This document shows, one piece after another, positions 1-11,929 of a stretch of 64,000 nucleotides of DNA (positions are counted from its first letter, which is position 1; each line of letters opens with the position of its first letter). The stretch is taken from the NCBI RefSeq assembly GCF_011745365.1, contig NW_024468918.1:310001-374000 (forward strand), read 5' to 3'. The notes under the pieces are model-generated. The model did no database searches. It saw only the letters and a list, made by a program, of their open reading frames with translations, and was not told the DNA's origin. The stretch is from Cryphonectria parasitica EP155 (taxonomy: Eukaryota > Ascomycota > Sordariomycetes > Diaporthales > Cryphonectriaceae). Both the position numbers and the translations under genes were made by a program.

Positions 1-1001
1 TCAGGCGGGTGCACAGAGTGCCGTTTATGATACGACGGGCAGCCAATTCGACCTACGGCAGCCCGCAGCTCAGCAGATTATGCCAACGGATGTTACAAAC
101 ACCTACTTCTCCGGCGAGCCAACGAACGCCACTGCTGCTTCGGCTCTGCAGCAGCAGCAGCCCTCTAGCGCACAAACGACAGCTGTATATCAATCGGGCT
201 CAGCTGACACTAGGAATACCCTGATGAACTATCCGAGCAACATCACCGGCATGGGAACCATGGCGACCCAGGCGACGACAACCGCGCCTGACGTGAGCAT
301 GGAGGAGTCCGGAGACTACCAAGCAGGTGCTGATCTCAACCAGGCTTATTCGCAATACCAGGACGCCCTGAAGGAGATATTCTCCAACATCAAGAAAGGA
401 GCTCTGCAGACGGCTGGTGAATCTCTCTCCAACGTGTCAGAGTGGCTCCTGTCTCATGTACACGAACTCGGTATGTCTTGCTCCTGTTGTCTGTTCTCTC
501 TCGATGAATGAACATTTACTTGATTTCTTTCTTCTCTTGTAATTGCTTGGTTCTTTTCCCTTTTTGAAGACGATATCGACTGACCTTGCTATCGTGACCG
601 GGTAGGACTTACTTCTGATGACCAGAGTCTGCACTCGGACAGGATCAAGCTCTGGAATGACTTTAACCATGCCTGGCTCGCCATGTTTCAAGCACAAAAA
701 GATCTCATGGAGTCTGGCATGCAGCTGAGTAGAAATCAGAGCTTGGTTACGGATGAGAATCTTCAAAAGATGGGAGACGAACTCGTCAGACTCTGCGACA
801 ACATCGAAAGGCACGGTCTCGTTGATTACCAGTATGGTGTATGGGAGACACAAATTATTGATAGTACGCCCACCTCGCCCCTACGGAAGCTTTAGTGACA
901 TACATGCTAACATGATCTCTCCGCCGCAAAAAGTTCTTGAAGAGTGCAAAGAGCTCTACAAGTCCGAAGATACCGCCGCAGCGTCCAGCTCTAGTCGGTA
1001 A
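1..1001 (+). CDS. Q-rich conserved fungal protein, 3' part (partial, function unknown)
   Basis: The gene enters from the left edge already open (reading from base 2) and ends at TAA 999-1001. Exons read as <2-470, 606-863 and 934-1001. The introns at 471-605 (GTATGT...AG) and 864-933 (GTACGC, branch GCTAAC, AG) keep the reading phase. The visible part begins with a low-complexity Q/A/T/S-rich stretch containing poly-Gln. It then becomes a well-ordered helical C-terminal region of about 150 residues (motifs such as LNQAYSQYQDALKEIF, SNVSEWLLSHVHELGL, VDYQYGVWE) and ends in a Ser run. I do not recognise a named domain. The disordered Q-rich N-terminus with a helical C-terminus would suit a transcription-related or scaffold protein, but that is inference. 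It faces calcineurin B across 8.2 kb of gene-free DNA. Confidence 0.75.
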
Positions 1002-2532
1002 AATCAATCCTGTGCTCGCCAATCATGAGCTGCGCCAGTACATGAAGTTGCGCTCATATTACTATGCGTTGTTTGTTCGAAAGACAGAAAAGAAAGAAAA
1101 AAACACATCGCGCGAACTCAATTTTGATCGTTCTATCTTATTTTCTTTCTCGACTGAAGATGGTTCTGGGAACTGAACGCCTCGGACCGGCTCCACGAGC
1201 TCTTGCAGAACTCTTCAAGAATTGATCGTCTGTCCAAGAATTTAACGACGGGCGATCCGGTATGGGGCATTAGGGAGGTCTTAGTGGGCGGGAGGACATG
1301 CTTTTCGGAAGGCGCATGGCACTGTGGATGGTCGAAGGGTACTACGGCACAATACATATTGTGACGATGGATTTGTGCAGGGCATCAGATCCCCCGGCAA
1401 CGAGGAGTTTTGGAGAACCCTCTTTTCCCCCCAAAAGGCGACATTAACAGATCCCTCTTCCTCCCACATCGCGCATAGAATGTCGAGGCCCTCACGGGCA
1501 CAGTGTGGTTGCTTATTTTTTATTTTATTTCTTTGCTTTTTGCTTAGTGTACGAAAATTGTTTCTTCTCTTGTCTCTCTCTGTCTCTTTCTTCCGATTAT
1601 TGTTGTAACGTCATTCTTCACGGGAGGGGGGGGGGGTAAAAAAATCACGGGGCTGGCGGGGCGGAAAAACTGAGTGAACTCGGGCGGCGGTAGTTTGATA
1701 TTGTTTCCTTCTGTTTTCTTTCTTCCCTTCTACCAAGGTTGAGCTGCGCTTTCCCATGTCGATCTATTGCTGACGGCTGGAGGTGGCATTGTCTTTCACC
1801 ATTGTCCATAGTTCCGATCTTGTTGTTGTTTCTCTCCTCTGCCAGGGTCATTATAGAGACTCTGGGTTGCGTTCTTTTGTTTTCTTCTTCTTCTGGCTGT
1901 CTGTTTCATATTTATGATACCAGACGGAAGCGGCTACTGGGCTGGGTCAAGAATTATGGATATGGCTTTAGAGGGCGGTTCCTATTTGGTGTTCCGCAAA
2001 ATTCCCATCGTCGGTATTGTGAGAGGTGATTGGAGGGGAAGGAGAAGGACGGGCGGGAGGGATGTGTCTACGCGTGTTACGTATCCGGCCATAGACTAGG
2101 AACGCCGATCAGCATGAAGGCAAGAGCAGAACAAATTTCAAGAACGAAAGCCGCAGCGCAGACACACACACCCACACCCAGAGAGAGAGCACACGTGTTC
2201 CTTCATCGTGCGAAACCTATCTCAATTGCCCGCTCGCGATGGCGCACACTCACAGCTCGAGAAGAAGGCAGTGGGGCCCGTCACGGGTTGAATACGAGGA
2301 GGCATCGATGCCCAATCTCACGTCGGCGCGCCTGTGCGTGATGAAGGCGGCCACACAGTAACTTGGGCCAGGGATCCAGCCCCGGGTAGATAGGCTCATG
2401 AAGAAGATGGACAGATGAGGCGGGCGATGTGGCACACGTCAGCCGGGCGCCAAACCGCAGCTCTGGGAATGAGGCGGCGCCAAGCGGGGGAGGAGCAGAG
2501 ATCTGCGAGGAGGCAGGTGTGCAGGGCAAATG

Positions 2533-2533
<1 letters not shown>

Positions 2534-2562
<29 letters not shown>
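2534..2562. repeat. TG dinucleotide microsatellite
   Basis: An uninterrupted (TG)n run of 29 bases is followed by ACACAC, so the junction can form a short hairpin. It lies in the gene-free interval. Confidence 0.95.
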
Positions 2563-2564
<2 letters not shown>

Positions 2565-2629
2565 ACACAACAGAGAAAAATGCGGAAACGAGAGACAAGA
2601 GACAGACGAGGAGGAAGAGGATGACCTGG

Positions 2630-2652
2630 TTTTTTTTTTGGGGGGGGGGGGG
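2630..2652. repeat. T10-G13 homopolymer pair
   Basis: Ten T residues are followed directly by thirteen G residues in the gene-free interval. It is one of many G or C runs of 10 or more in non-coding parts of the window. Confidence 0.9.
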
Positions 2653-5600
2653 AAAGCAAGACAAAATGTTGTGTGTGTTGGCTGAGATGTGCTTTGCCGA
2701 GATGAGACATGATCAGCTCTGATACTAAAACAATGTCCTACAATATTGACAGGGAAGAGGTCTACCGGGTCTTTGGGTCGCAAGGAAGCTGGCGGATGGG
2801 GAAGGGAGCGAGGGATGGAAGGGGGGAGGGGACAGTTTTAGAGGTAAAGAAGTAGATGGCTGATCAGTAGTCTTTGTCTTGCTCTGCACTAGGTCTATAT
2901 ACCCATTTGGCTCAGTATGCCACCTCACTTTCTGGCAGTGTGAATTGAAATAAAGTGGGAAGGGAAAGGTTGAAATATCTGCCGTCCCCAACTTGAAGTG
3001 CGGAAATGATTTCCATTCCAGCAAAGTCCATGTCAGGGAGGACGACTGGGATATCTTGTCGACGGTAACTATGTCGTGCGTCTGGCTCCTGCTGTTCTTG
3101 GACAGCGGGAGCTAACGCAAGTCTGATTAGATCTGTGGAAAGGGCGAGTTCCTTCCGAAGTGGACTAATAGTGGACTAACAACTGAGACGGTTGTTCTTT
3201 TCCATTCTTCTGTTTTGCCTAACAACATGTCCTGGTCTCGTGTGTCTGTCTTCCTCTTCCGTTCAGCAGGGAATGCTCACATGCCATCTGCAAGCCCCGT
3301 CCTCAAAGCCAGCAGCAGTACCCTGTCGATCAGCAGAGGATTCTGTTTGAGCCCAGGATCTGCAAGGAAAGGGGGAAAAAAGATCGGCTGGGCCGGACAA
3401 GACATCGACTTCCCAGCCATTACAACCAACCATGACCACGAGGCGCTGGGAGGACCTGGCCTGTCATCTCGTCAGCTCCCGACCCGATCCCAGCCGAGCC
3501 TCCAGCGCCGGTGGACAAAGTTTCGGCATTCAAATGATTGGATATCAAATCTTCTGCTGGGCGGCTGGACCCGCGTAAGAGAAGGGGGGAAGGGGCATGA
3601 GGGGAGCCAGTCAGAGAGAAGTGCGAAACGACCAAAGTGCAAATTCTCGCAGCATGCAAGTCGATCTCGGATGGATTCGTCCCTGCTGACCCTTTCATTT
3701 GTCCGGTATGGCGTACAGCCTCAAGGTCAAGGACCCTTGGGCTCCTGCAAAGACAAGTCCCCTTTTCGTCCTTCTTTTCCTTTTCTTTGGACGGGGTCAG
3801 GTGGGCGATGAAGAGAGATCCTATTAGCAGACAGGGGTGGGGGTTAAGTGTACATGTAGGAGTGATGAAGCGCCTGTCATTATTTCTTCAAGGTATGGTG
3901 TGGGTATGGCGCACGACACACATCGGATTTCATGCCAGATCTGACTGCACGCGTGTGGCTGACCGATCATCCGGTCAGCTTTTGAAAGTCAGGTCAGTCC
4001 AATCCGGATTTTGCCAGTGTGACCCCCCCCCCCCTCCCGGTTTAGACACCAACGCTGTCCAAGTTTTCCAAGCGGAAGAAAAACAAACCATCTTACAGAC
4101 ACACGAGAGCGAGGGGGAAGGAGAGGGAGCACGAGACCCACGCCATCGAATGATTCTTCCCTGGAACCAGCTGCGCATTTTCTTCTCAAGGCCCAGGGTC
4201 CTAGAGAAGCACAAATCCCCGGGCCAGAAGCGGTGTGCTTTCTGACATATCACAAAATTCTACCAGATTCGTCGACCGGTGAGGCCCAGATCGTCAAACC
4301 CCCTGTGCACCGCCCAGGACAACAAGCGAGCCCGCCCTTGCCGCTGCTGCCCAAGTGGGCTCCACTGGACCACCCTCGAACCAGCACGTCCCCCTTCCCC
4401 TCCTTCTTCCAAGAAATATTCCAACCTTTCCACAAGACCTAGATCAGATCTGTCAAGCCATTGGAAATGGAGTCAAGCCTCTCTGACAGGCCCTAGGTGG
4501 GAATTTCCGACCCGAGACCCTGGAAGCGAAGCAAGGGGGGTCTGAGGGAGTTGATACCCCCTCTGCGGAGGGCTAACGTCTCTCGGATGTACTCTTGGTC
4601 TCTTGTGGTACTGAGGGGTAACTGACGCCTCGACCAATTTCTCGGACTGCTGTTGGGGGATTTCCGATGATGACTTTCACACAAAGGACCACTGCTTGCT
4701 GTGGCCCAGGACTTGTCCAAGGCCCCTTCCTTTCTCCTCCCGATAGGGCGAGACGGTCTTTCACACCAGCTCCTCATCATCAGCACAGCCTGCCGTCAGG
4801 GTGCGACAGGTTGCTTCAGTTTACCTGCCTGACCGCCTCTCAACTCGTTGAGAAGCTGAGGTAGTGGCAAACCCACCGCCCGACCTGGGATATCCGTAGA
4901 GGCCCTTGGGTCCCAGGCAAGGCTTTCTGTGTCAACAAGGGCAGAAGAGCACACTGGATCAAACCCCTCAGACAAGCTCATCCCAACTTTACTATACCCT
5001 GCGAGAGGCCATGCAGTCAGATCATGCGGGACGGCTCGCTGGTGGAGCAGCAAAATGCCAAGGGGGTTTGGCCTAAGCAGAAGAAGCAGGCCCTACGCTA
5101 CAGTGGCCGGACCCAGGAGCGCGCCCACTCCCATACTCTATTTCCTTCTTTTCAGCCCCGAAGCTCCTCGATATTGGGGCTTGATAGAAGGCCACCGAAG
5201 AAGATGTGGAAAAGAAAAGAAAATTCAATATTCGGCTCTCATCATCAAGGCCGCTAGCACGAGATCATGACCTCCAAGTTTTTCCAATATTGAGGGCTTT
5301 ATTGGTATACACAGCCACCCAAGACGCACCCAGCACCAAGATGGTACAAGGTCGACACACAAACCTGCCACACCGGCCCCCCACGAGGCCCCCCCCCCCG
5401 GCTCGCTCTTGTCACGGTACTTCCAGTGGATCTGCAGGTCTTCAGCTGACCATCTTCGTTTCCTGCTCAAAGTACCGGTACGGTAGCATCTTTCTCCCTC
5501 CTTTTCACGAGCCCCTACCCCAGGCGACGCCTCGCCATGCACGATCCCGTGAGGGACATACACTGCAGCTCGCTTAGCAGTGCCCTGCATGACGCCGTTA

Positions 5601-6548
5601 TTGATACCCGACGACCTCATCCCTTCCCTCTTGAGATGGGCCGGCCCGCGGGAAGGAAGGGGCAGGATGTGACCCAGATCTACATTCAGAGAGCCCCCTC
5701 CCGGTCCCAGCAGGCTTGCTAACCTGACCTGCCTTGGCCCTAGCCTGGCAAAATGTGGGTGTGGGTGAAGCTCGCAGAAGCGGCGCCGGACCATGATAGC
5801 CTTGGCCTCGGCGATCTCTCGTGCGTGCGAATTCAGGGCTCTCTGGAATTTGAATGGCAGACAGGGGCCCTGTCGCCTTCCGCCTCCCCTCCTGTGGTGT
5901 CTTGATTTGCAATGTTACATCTCAGCGCGCGATGACCCAGGGCAACCTGCCGTTTCCCTCACTGCTCCTGGTCACATCAGGGTCTGCTGCACGCAAGACT
6001 CTGGTGTGCATTCGGGCTTCTTCCTATTCTTGGAATATTCACGAAGATCCTTTGAGGTCAAGAGTGTACATCACGGGCCGAGTCGAATTGTTCGCAGCCT
6101 CACTTTTCTCGAGTGCGCGCTTGTCATGTAAAGAAGGAAAAAGAAGGGGGAGGGGGGGGTTGCCTCGAGGCGTCACACGGAATGAAAAGGATGTGTCGTC
6201 GTTCCGGCTCAGCCGGACGTCCCATTTTGCACGCGTCTGCGCCTCAAGCGAGGCAGGGGGCCAACTGTATGCTCCTCGTGAAAACAGGTGGTGCAGTTGA
6301 TCATGTCACTGTGCGTGGTTATGAATAGTCACCTTACGGCACAATCCTCCCCGAAAGAAAAAAAGTTCAGTATTCCACATTCACATCAAGGCCCCCCCCC
6401 CCCTTCAGCAACAGACTTCACAGCCAGTGTTGTTTTTCGGCCCCTGACAAAGGTTCTTCGTGCTCCTCTCTTGAAGCGGCGCCGTATCATCGAGCTCCAA
6501 CGCGAGGTCATAACTGATTTACCGTAATCTAGCAAGCTGTAAAGCGTC

Positions 6549-6576
6549 AAGCATCATAACGCAAGCATCATAACGC
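6549..6576. repeat. Perfect 14 bp tandem duplication
   Basis: The unit AAGCATCATAACGC occurs twice, back to back, inside the gene-free interval. No other copy was noticed in the window. Confidence 0.9.
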
Positions 6577-8678
6577 GGTAGGACGATGTGTGTTGAAGGC
6601 TCTGTCATCGCATGAACACATTATCCAGGTTCTCGTACTCTGTGGAAGAGACAAGTGTCACGAATTCTGCAGTGGAGTCGTTTGATGGTCATAGCACACA
6701 ACAGAGTGGATGAAAGCAGCAGCTTGGCCTGAGCGCCCTCCAGGACCTGAGCAAGACTCGTCTGCATCTTGCTCATGACAACGCCGACTTTTGTGGAGGG
6801 GCCGCGTCAAAATGCTGTCCTAGTGTGTCTTTTGGTCATCGAATCCTGATCCTTGGGTGTCTGTTGAGAAGTCTCTCTACACCCATTGCATACTTGCAGA
6901 CTTGTGAATTTGCACAATTTTTCCTTCTCCATCAAGTACTATTTCACACACAATGCTTCACCACATCCCCACCAGCGTCATCGCTTGGGGTCCAGCTCCG
7001 AAACATAATCATCAGACAGCGCACCAACGACATTTTTGTCTTCTGGATAGGACACAGATTCATGTGCTCGCACGGCTGCCAGTGCGAAGAAGGATAACAG
7101 CAAGGCTCAAGCGCACCCTGTAAGAACCCATGCCCCACGTTGTGCCTCGGGCGACAAAACCTTAGATGCAAACAGATCACCAGCTCTGGATAGAAACCAG
7201 GCCATCATCACCCAACCCCTTGCGCTAGGTATAGCAGGGCCTGTTCGGATGGGGGGCTGGGTCCTGGCATGTTCGTTACCGACTGCATCATACACACACT
7301 TTGCAGCGTCATAAAGGGTTATTCCCATGATCTTAGGGCTTCAAGTCGACCCTGAGGAGTAAATGCTGGGTGGGGCCTTTCTTGTCTCATTTGTTTTCCT
7401 TCGCTGGGCGTCTTCCTTTGAGCCTTTTTTTCTCTTTTTTTTTTTCCCCCTTTCGAAAAACACTTGGAATTCGAGGGTCATGAGGGACTTGTGCGATTGT
7501 GATGGCCTTGGGCACGGCCTCTGAAGGTCCACAGATGGGGCTCTTTCTTATTCTTCTTCTTTTTCTTGCCCCGGCACAGGGGGATGAGAGAAGTTCCATA
7601 CAAAGTTTGTTGACGACGCGACACATACCAAGTTACGATACGATCATGTTTCCTACAGCACACCCTACTGCGTCACTTCGACAATATGTACGTTTTGGGG
7701 AAGGCAGAGAGAGAAAGAATGATATAGGCGGACCATTTGTCTTGTCGTCTTCGGTCACTCGTCTAATCTGCTCTCACTGGTAGGCACCGCCAAACGTGCC
7801 CTCGTGGTGTACCGAGGGGGGAGGGGACTTCTCTCACTACGGCCTACCACGTGAGAATGGCAAAATTGCTCTCAAGACATTTATATCGCTCTCTCCATCT
7901 CTCCCTATTTACCTCCCAATGTATATTTCACAAAGTCGGCGCAGTTGGTGGCGAGGACGCTGGAGCAAACCCGTCGCTCACAAGGCATTTGTGACGCCTA
8001 CCTCCATACCCTGCGTGTCGCTCTTCTCAGCTGCCAGCGCCGACTGGGCTTATCGTTCTATGTTCACTGGCTCCTTGTTCACGGGTGATGGTGTCAGTAT
8101 ACGTGTAGTGATTAGCAGTACTAGAGACATCTCTTCCCCCCTCTTCCCCCTTTCCGTGTCACTAAGGCCGACGACGCGCGTACAATGGATGTCAACCTGC
8201 GGATGGTTGAAGGTGCCTTGATGTCTAGGAATCTCTCGTCCAGGTTTTAGTACTACTGGGTGGCATTGGCGAGGAGATTCCCTCGAGGCGTGTGTATGTG
8301 GAGACCTGCAGCAGCATATGGAGTGCTACCGCACTGATCAAGGAAGGCTACAGTGTTCGAGCTGTTTGTTTTCCCGCTTCTTGTCTGATTTCCCTCTTCA
8401 TATTATCGTTGTTTGCAGTCTTTCTGGGCATCTGCAGCTCCTGTGTCCGATAGCATGCAGATGTCGTTCACACTCGTACCGGGACACGTCCTATGTATTT
8501 GTTCTCTAAGAAGGAGGATCGCATCAGGTCAGAGTCAATTACTGTTTGATAAATAGAATGTTCGTCATGACGGAGCACCGCAATAACAGCTTTGAGTCCC
8601 TGGCCAGCCTTGTTAATGGAGGAAACAAAATATGGCTTGTCACGATTACGCCGAACCAACATCCGTAGGTCGGGGAGG

Positions 8679-8698
8679 CCCCCCCCCCCCCGCGGGGG
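8679..8698. repeat. C13 run followed by G5: hairpin-prone homopolymer
   Basis: Thirteen C residues are followed by GCGGGGG, so the run can fold back on itself. The G5 and C tract could pair as RNA or single-stranded DNA. It is non-coding. Confidence 0.8.
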
Positions 8699-9213
8699 TA
8701 AGAAGAATACGAAGAAAGGAAGAAAAGGGCACATAATTTCATGAGCGCTGAGAAAGCGCCGCGTAGGTGTTGAAATGTCTTTTGAATGCTTCCTACACCC
8801 TATGATCCTCCCAAAACGCCTTGCCAAGAAAAAGAAAACCATGAAAATGACATCGTCATATGCAACGTTTCCCGAGAGATGCTTCGTCCCCAAAGAGTCC
8901 ATGCCAGAAAAGGAGCTCGATAAGACCACTGTGAGGACAGCATCTAGTCGTCAACACGGTCTCTCAAGACCTTCTGAGGTGGTCGGACTGGCCCTGGAGC
9001 CTGCGTCCCTGGCTTGATTGGGTTGCCTACATGGCGTTGTCTGCACTGGGCTCTCGAGACCATACAAGACTGTTCGTTTGGGAAAGACTGAGGGAGCCGG
9101 TCCCAACCCTAGCACGCGCAGTCCCTCTGGACAACGTGCCATGCCAGGGAGTCGTAACAAGCTAAAAACTCGTTGTGAATATATAAGCATCATCGTCGCA
9201 ACGGGCACGACAC

Positions 9214-10179
9214 CTAGAATTGGTCTGTGATCCCAACAAGATACAATTGTTAGCACGTAGAGACCCCTTATATAAAGAGGGACAGAACCCTCCAAGCTGC
9301 GCCAAGACGTGAAATAGGAGTAGCACGTACCCAGTGTCATGCTCATGCTGATATCGGTATCCTCGACCATCTTCTTGAACTCATCGAAGGAGATCTTGCC
9401 GTCCTTGTCGAGGTCAGCCTCCATGATAGTCTTGTCGACAATCTGCTGCAGCTGCTGGTCCTTGAGGTTGGAGCCGACCATCATCTTGAGGACGATAAAT
9501 AGCTCGCCATTGGAGATGAAGCCGTCGCGGTCGATGTCATAGACCTTGAAGAGGAACTCGAGCTTTTGGTCCTTGTTGCCCTTGGAGCTAAAGGCGGAAA
9601 GACCCGACACGAACTCCTGGAAGTCAACGTTGCCACCGCCATCCTCGTCGAAGATGGCGATCATGCTGCCGTTGCGAGGCTGGTCAGTTGACATGGCTCT
9701 TCCAGTAAACGTGTGTATGGAAAGGGGGGGGGGAGGCGTGTTTCCTCTTCATCACTCTCTTTTCAGAGGAACTGTGTCCTAGCATGTTGGGATTGTAACA
9801 TACCGGGTGGCCAGAGGGTTGGAGCTGATCTGAGGCAGGCTGAGGAATTCCTCGCGCTCGATGGTACCGGAGTTGTCCTGTATATATAACCCGTCAATCC
9901 CATATACTCTTTTCTCAACAACTGAAAGGACAACACTCGTGTCGGCCCACATGGGGCAGAACCGGTAAGGGTACGAACCTTGTCGAGCTTCATGAACCGT
10001 TTGCGCAGACGATCGACCTCATCGCGATTGACTATACGCCCATCCTCCCTCGTCAGCAGACCATTGCGCCTCTGTCCTCTAAATCTTATTTCTCATGCTC
10101 GCCCGGTGCGCCCGCGCTTGTACGTACAGTTGGAGCCCTCGACCAAGCTGTTCATGACAGAACTAGGAGCGTTTCCCAT
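9214..10179 (-). CDS. CNB1: Calcineurin regulatory subunit B
   Basis: This is the Ca2+-binding regulatory subunit of the calcineurin phosphatase; it activates the catalytic subunit after a Ca2+ signal. The five-exon model (10179-10128, 10031-9979, 9877-9804, 9665-9331, 9224-9214) sums to 525 nt, or 174 residues, the normal fungal length. Exon 1 gives MGNAPSS, whose Gly2 with Ser6 is an N-myristoylation signal. Four EF-hand loops have intact calcium ligands at about residues 34-45, 66-77, 103-114 and 144-155. The last exon is 11 nt and encodes only the end of Asp, then Gln-Phe-stop, restoring the usual MTLDQF end. The ATG at 9694 lies in intron 3 and is not the start. The gene is head-to-head with EPL1. 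Family identity is near certain from the sequence. Confidence 0.96.
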
Positions 10180-11929
10180 CTTGAATATACTGGGCGCGGT
10201 AGTGTGTATCGTGTATCGTTTCTCGGAGGAGGCTTCTCTCGGGAGAGGAGAGGGTCAGCTTGGCCCAGCGAACAGCAGCGGAAGCTGTCTAGTGGTGGAG
10301 GTGGGCGGCGGTAGGCAGCACCGTCAGCAGGACCCAAGGATGGGAGGTCTGGTTCCGAGAGAGATAGAAAGATGTTGAAGATCTTTTTGCTCGTCCTTTC
10401 GACAACTGGTCGTCGATAGTCTTGAGAGAGAGAGCGGAACTGAGGTCAGGTAGGGAACGGATGTGAATGCGAACGTGCACCGCTGGTGACTGGTGTTAAC
10501 TTGTTCAGGAGCGCTGTTGCGGCTCGGCTCGTTTCTTGTGCTCAAGGAGGGACAGCAACTTGTTATCACGCCTTATCAGAAGAGCTGGGGAAAGGGGGAG
10601 GGGGAGGTTATACGCTAGGCCAATAATGTGCAACGAGCAGGCCCAGGTAAGCTTGCTTATTAAGTCTGGAAGTGGAAAAAGTCCTGGTTGTACATTCCAA
10701 TTCCCAGAGTACCTTTTTTCTTTCTTTCTTGATTCTGAGAAATGATAATGTGCATCAAATATATGTCTGATTACGTCTTCATGCAGGATTGTCCTGAGAG
10801 AAAAAGGCTTGAAGCCAATACCTCCCCACTACTCTCCATACTTGGAAGTGGACTTGGCATGCTGAGGATATCTGGATTCTGCCTGGCCGATGAGATTTGT
10901 ACAGGATTCCAGCAGGAGTCGAAGATTAGGATAAGCCTTTAGTATAGTAGGAATGAAAGTTTGGTCATCCTGAAGAAAGTTTGGTTTGGGAAGCTTCAAG
11001 ATAAGCAAAGATCAACCCCCGGATCCTTTAGCACCTGCGCAGGCCAAGATACCTTACGCAGATCCTCGAACAATCTACTACTTTGCACTGGCACTGTCCT
11101 GGGCTTTCGGGAGGGAATAATAAGTTGTACATAATGACCATTCAGCACACAGTTTCTATGATACAATGAAGACAGAAAGAAGAAGAAAATGACAATAAAT
11201 GCAAGGCAACTACTTAAGCACACACAGAGAGTGGAATGAGGTGCATCCATCTCCAGCATTGCGATTCCAACTGCCACACATAGCCAGCCATTTTGGTCTG
11301 CAAGTAAAATTGACCACTGCAACCCAGGAAAGCGCTAGACTCGAAGTTGCCCGTGCCGTCGTGGTGATCAGCTTACCTAAGTCACTTGTTAGGGGATTGC
11401 CCCAGTGCCCACACACCCACTGTGCCGTATTCGAGAGACGCCGCCGTTCGCGTCCGTTATTTTACATTTCAGCGGTAGCCAACGAAAACCAGAACCCCGC
11501 CCCCCCTGTAAACAACCCCCTAAAACCAGGCCGCAAGCACCCCAAACCAGGCCGAGGGTTGCCAGGCTAGCGTGGGAGCGTCAGCAGTCGCCCGTCAGTG
11601 CCAAAACAACAGAGCGAAAAACTCTGCCAGGTGCAACCCGCGCGGGCCCTTCACTCCAGGGTAACGGACAAACAGTCGCAGCATTCGACCATCCAAAACA
11701 CCACCAAGAGGTCGGAATCGCATCAAAAAAAGTCGAGAACCCGGATTCGCATGGTTGATTCCATGAGATAGGCTTTTTTTTGTGCGGTTTTCCGCCACCG
11801 TTGGGCCTTTTTTCCCGCATCTCTTCATCCCCCCCTCTCGTCTCGCGCTTGCAGCCCCCTTCTCCCAACAGAACCCCGCCCCGCCTGTTTTGCAGTGGCT
11901 CTCCACTGCAATTCACTCAACGTGTCATC
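10180..11929. promoter_or_regulatory. Divergent intergenic region between CNB1 and EPL1
   Basis: About 1.75 kb separates two start codons on opposite strands, so it must hold both promoters and 5' UTRs. The final 400 bases before EPL1 are C-rich and pyrimidine-rich, as is common in fungal 5' UTRs. I see no gene with coding character. Confidence 0.6.

Larger units (their letters stand above)
1002..9213. other. 8.2 kb gene-free interval between two convergent genes
   Basis: I find no ORF here with coding character. The longest ORFs (198 codons at 3215-3811 on +, 189 codons at 5225-5794 on -) have low-complexity, biased composition and no flanking splice pattern. The interval holds a TG microsatellite, T10-G13, several C or G runs of 10 or more, a 14 bp tandem duplication and pyrimidine-rich stretches. 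The flanking genes converge here (3' end of the Q-rich gene, 3' end of calcineurin B), so their promoters do not explain its length. It may carry a long non-coding transcript, a fast-evolving or spliced small gene, or decayed sequence; none of these is shown. Confidence 0.6.

Noticed and set aside
3215..3811. 198-codon ORF in the gene-free interval
   Set aside because: Composition is Ser/Arg/Gly-rich without domain, conserved-looking core or coding third-position pattern.
5225..5794. 189-codon minus-strand ORF in the gene-free interval
   Set aside because: Same reasons; the C11 run gives a Gly stretch and the rest is unstructured.
9269..9276. TATATAAA near calcineurin B
   Set aside because: It lies inside the last intron of calcineurin B and does not precede a gene start.
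9666..9694. ATG at 9694 as the start of calcineurin B
   Set aside because: It would lose the myristoylated N-terminus and the first EF-hand; upstream exons restore both in phase.
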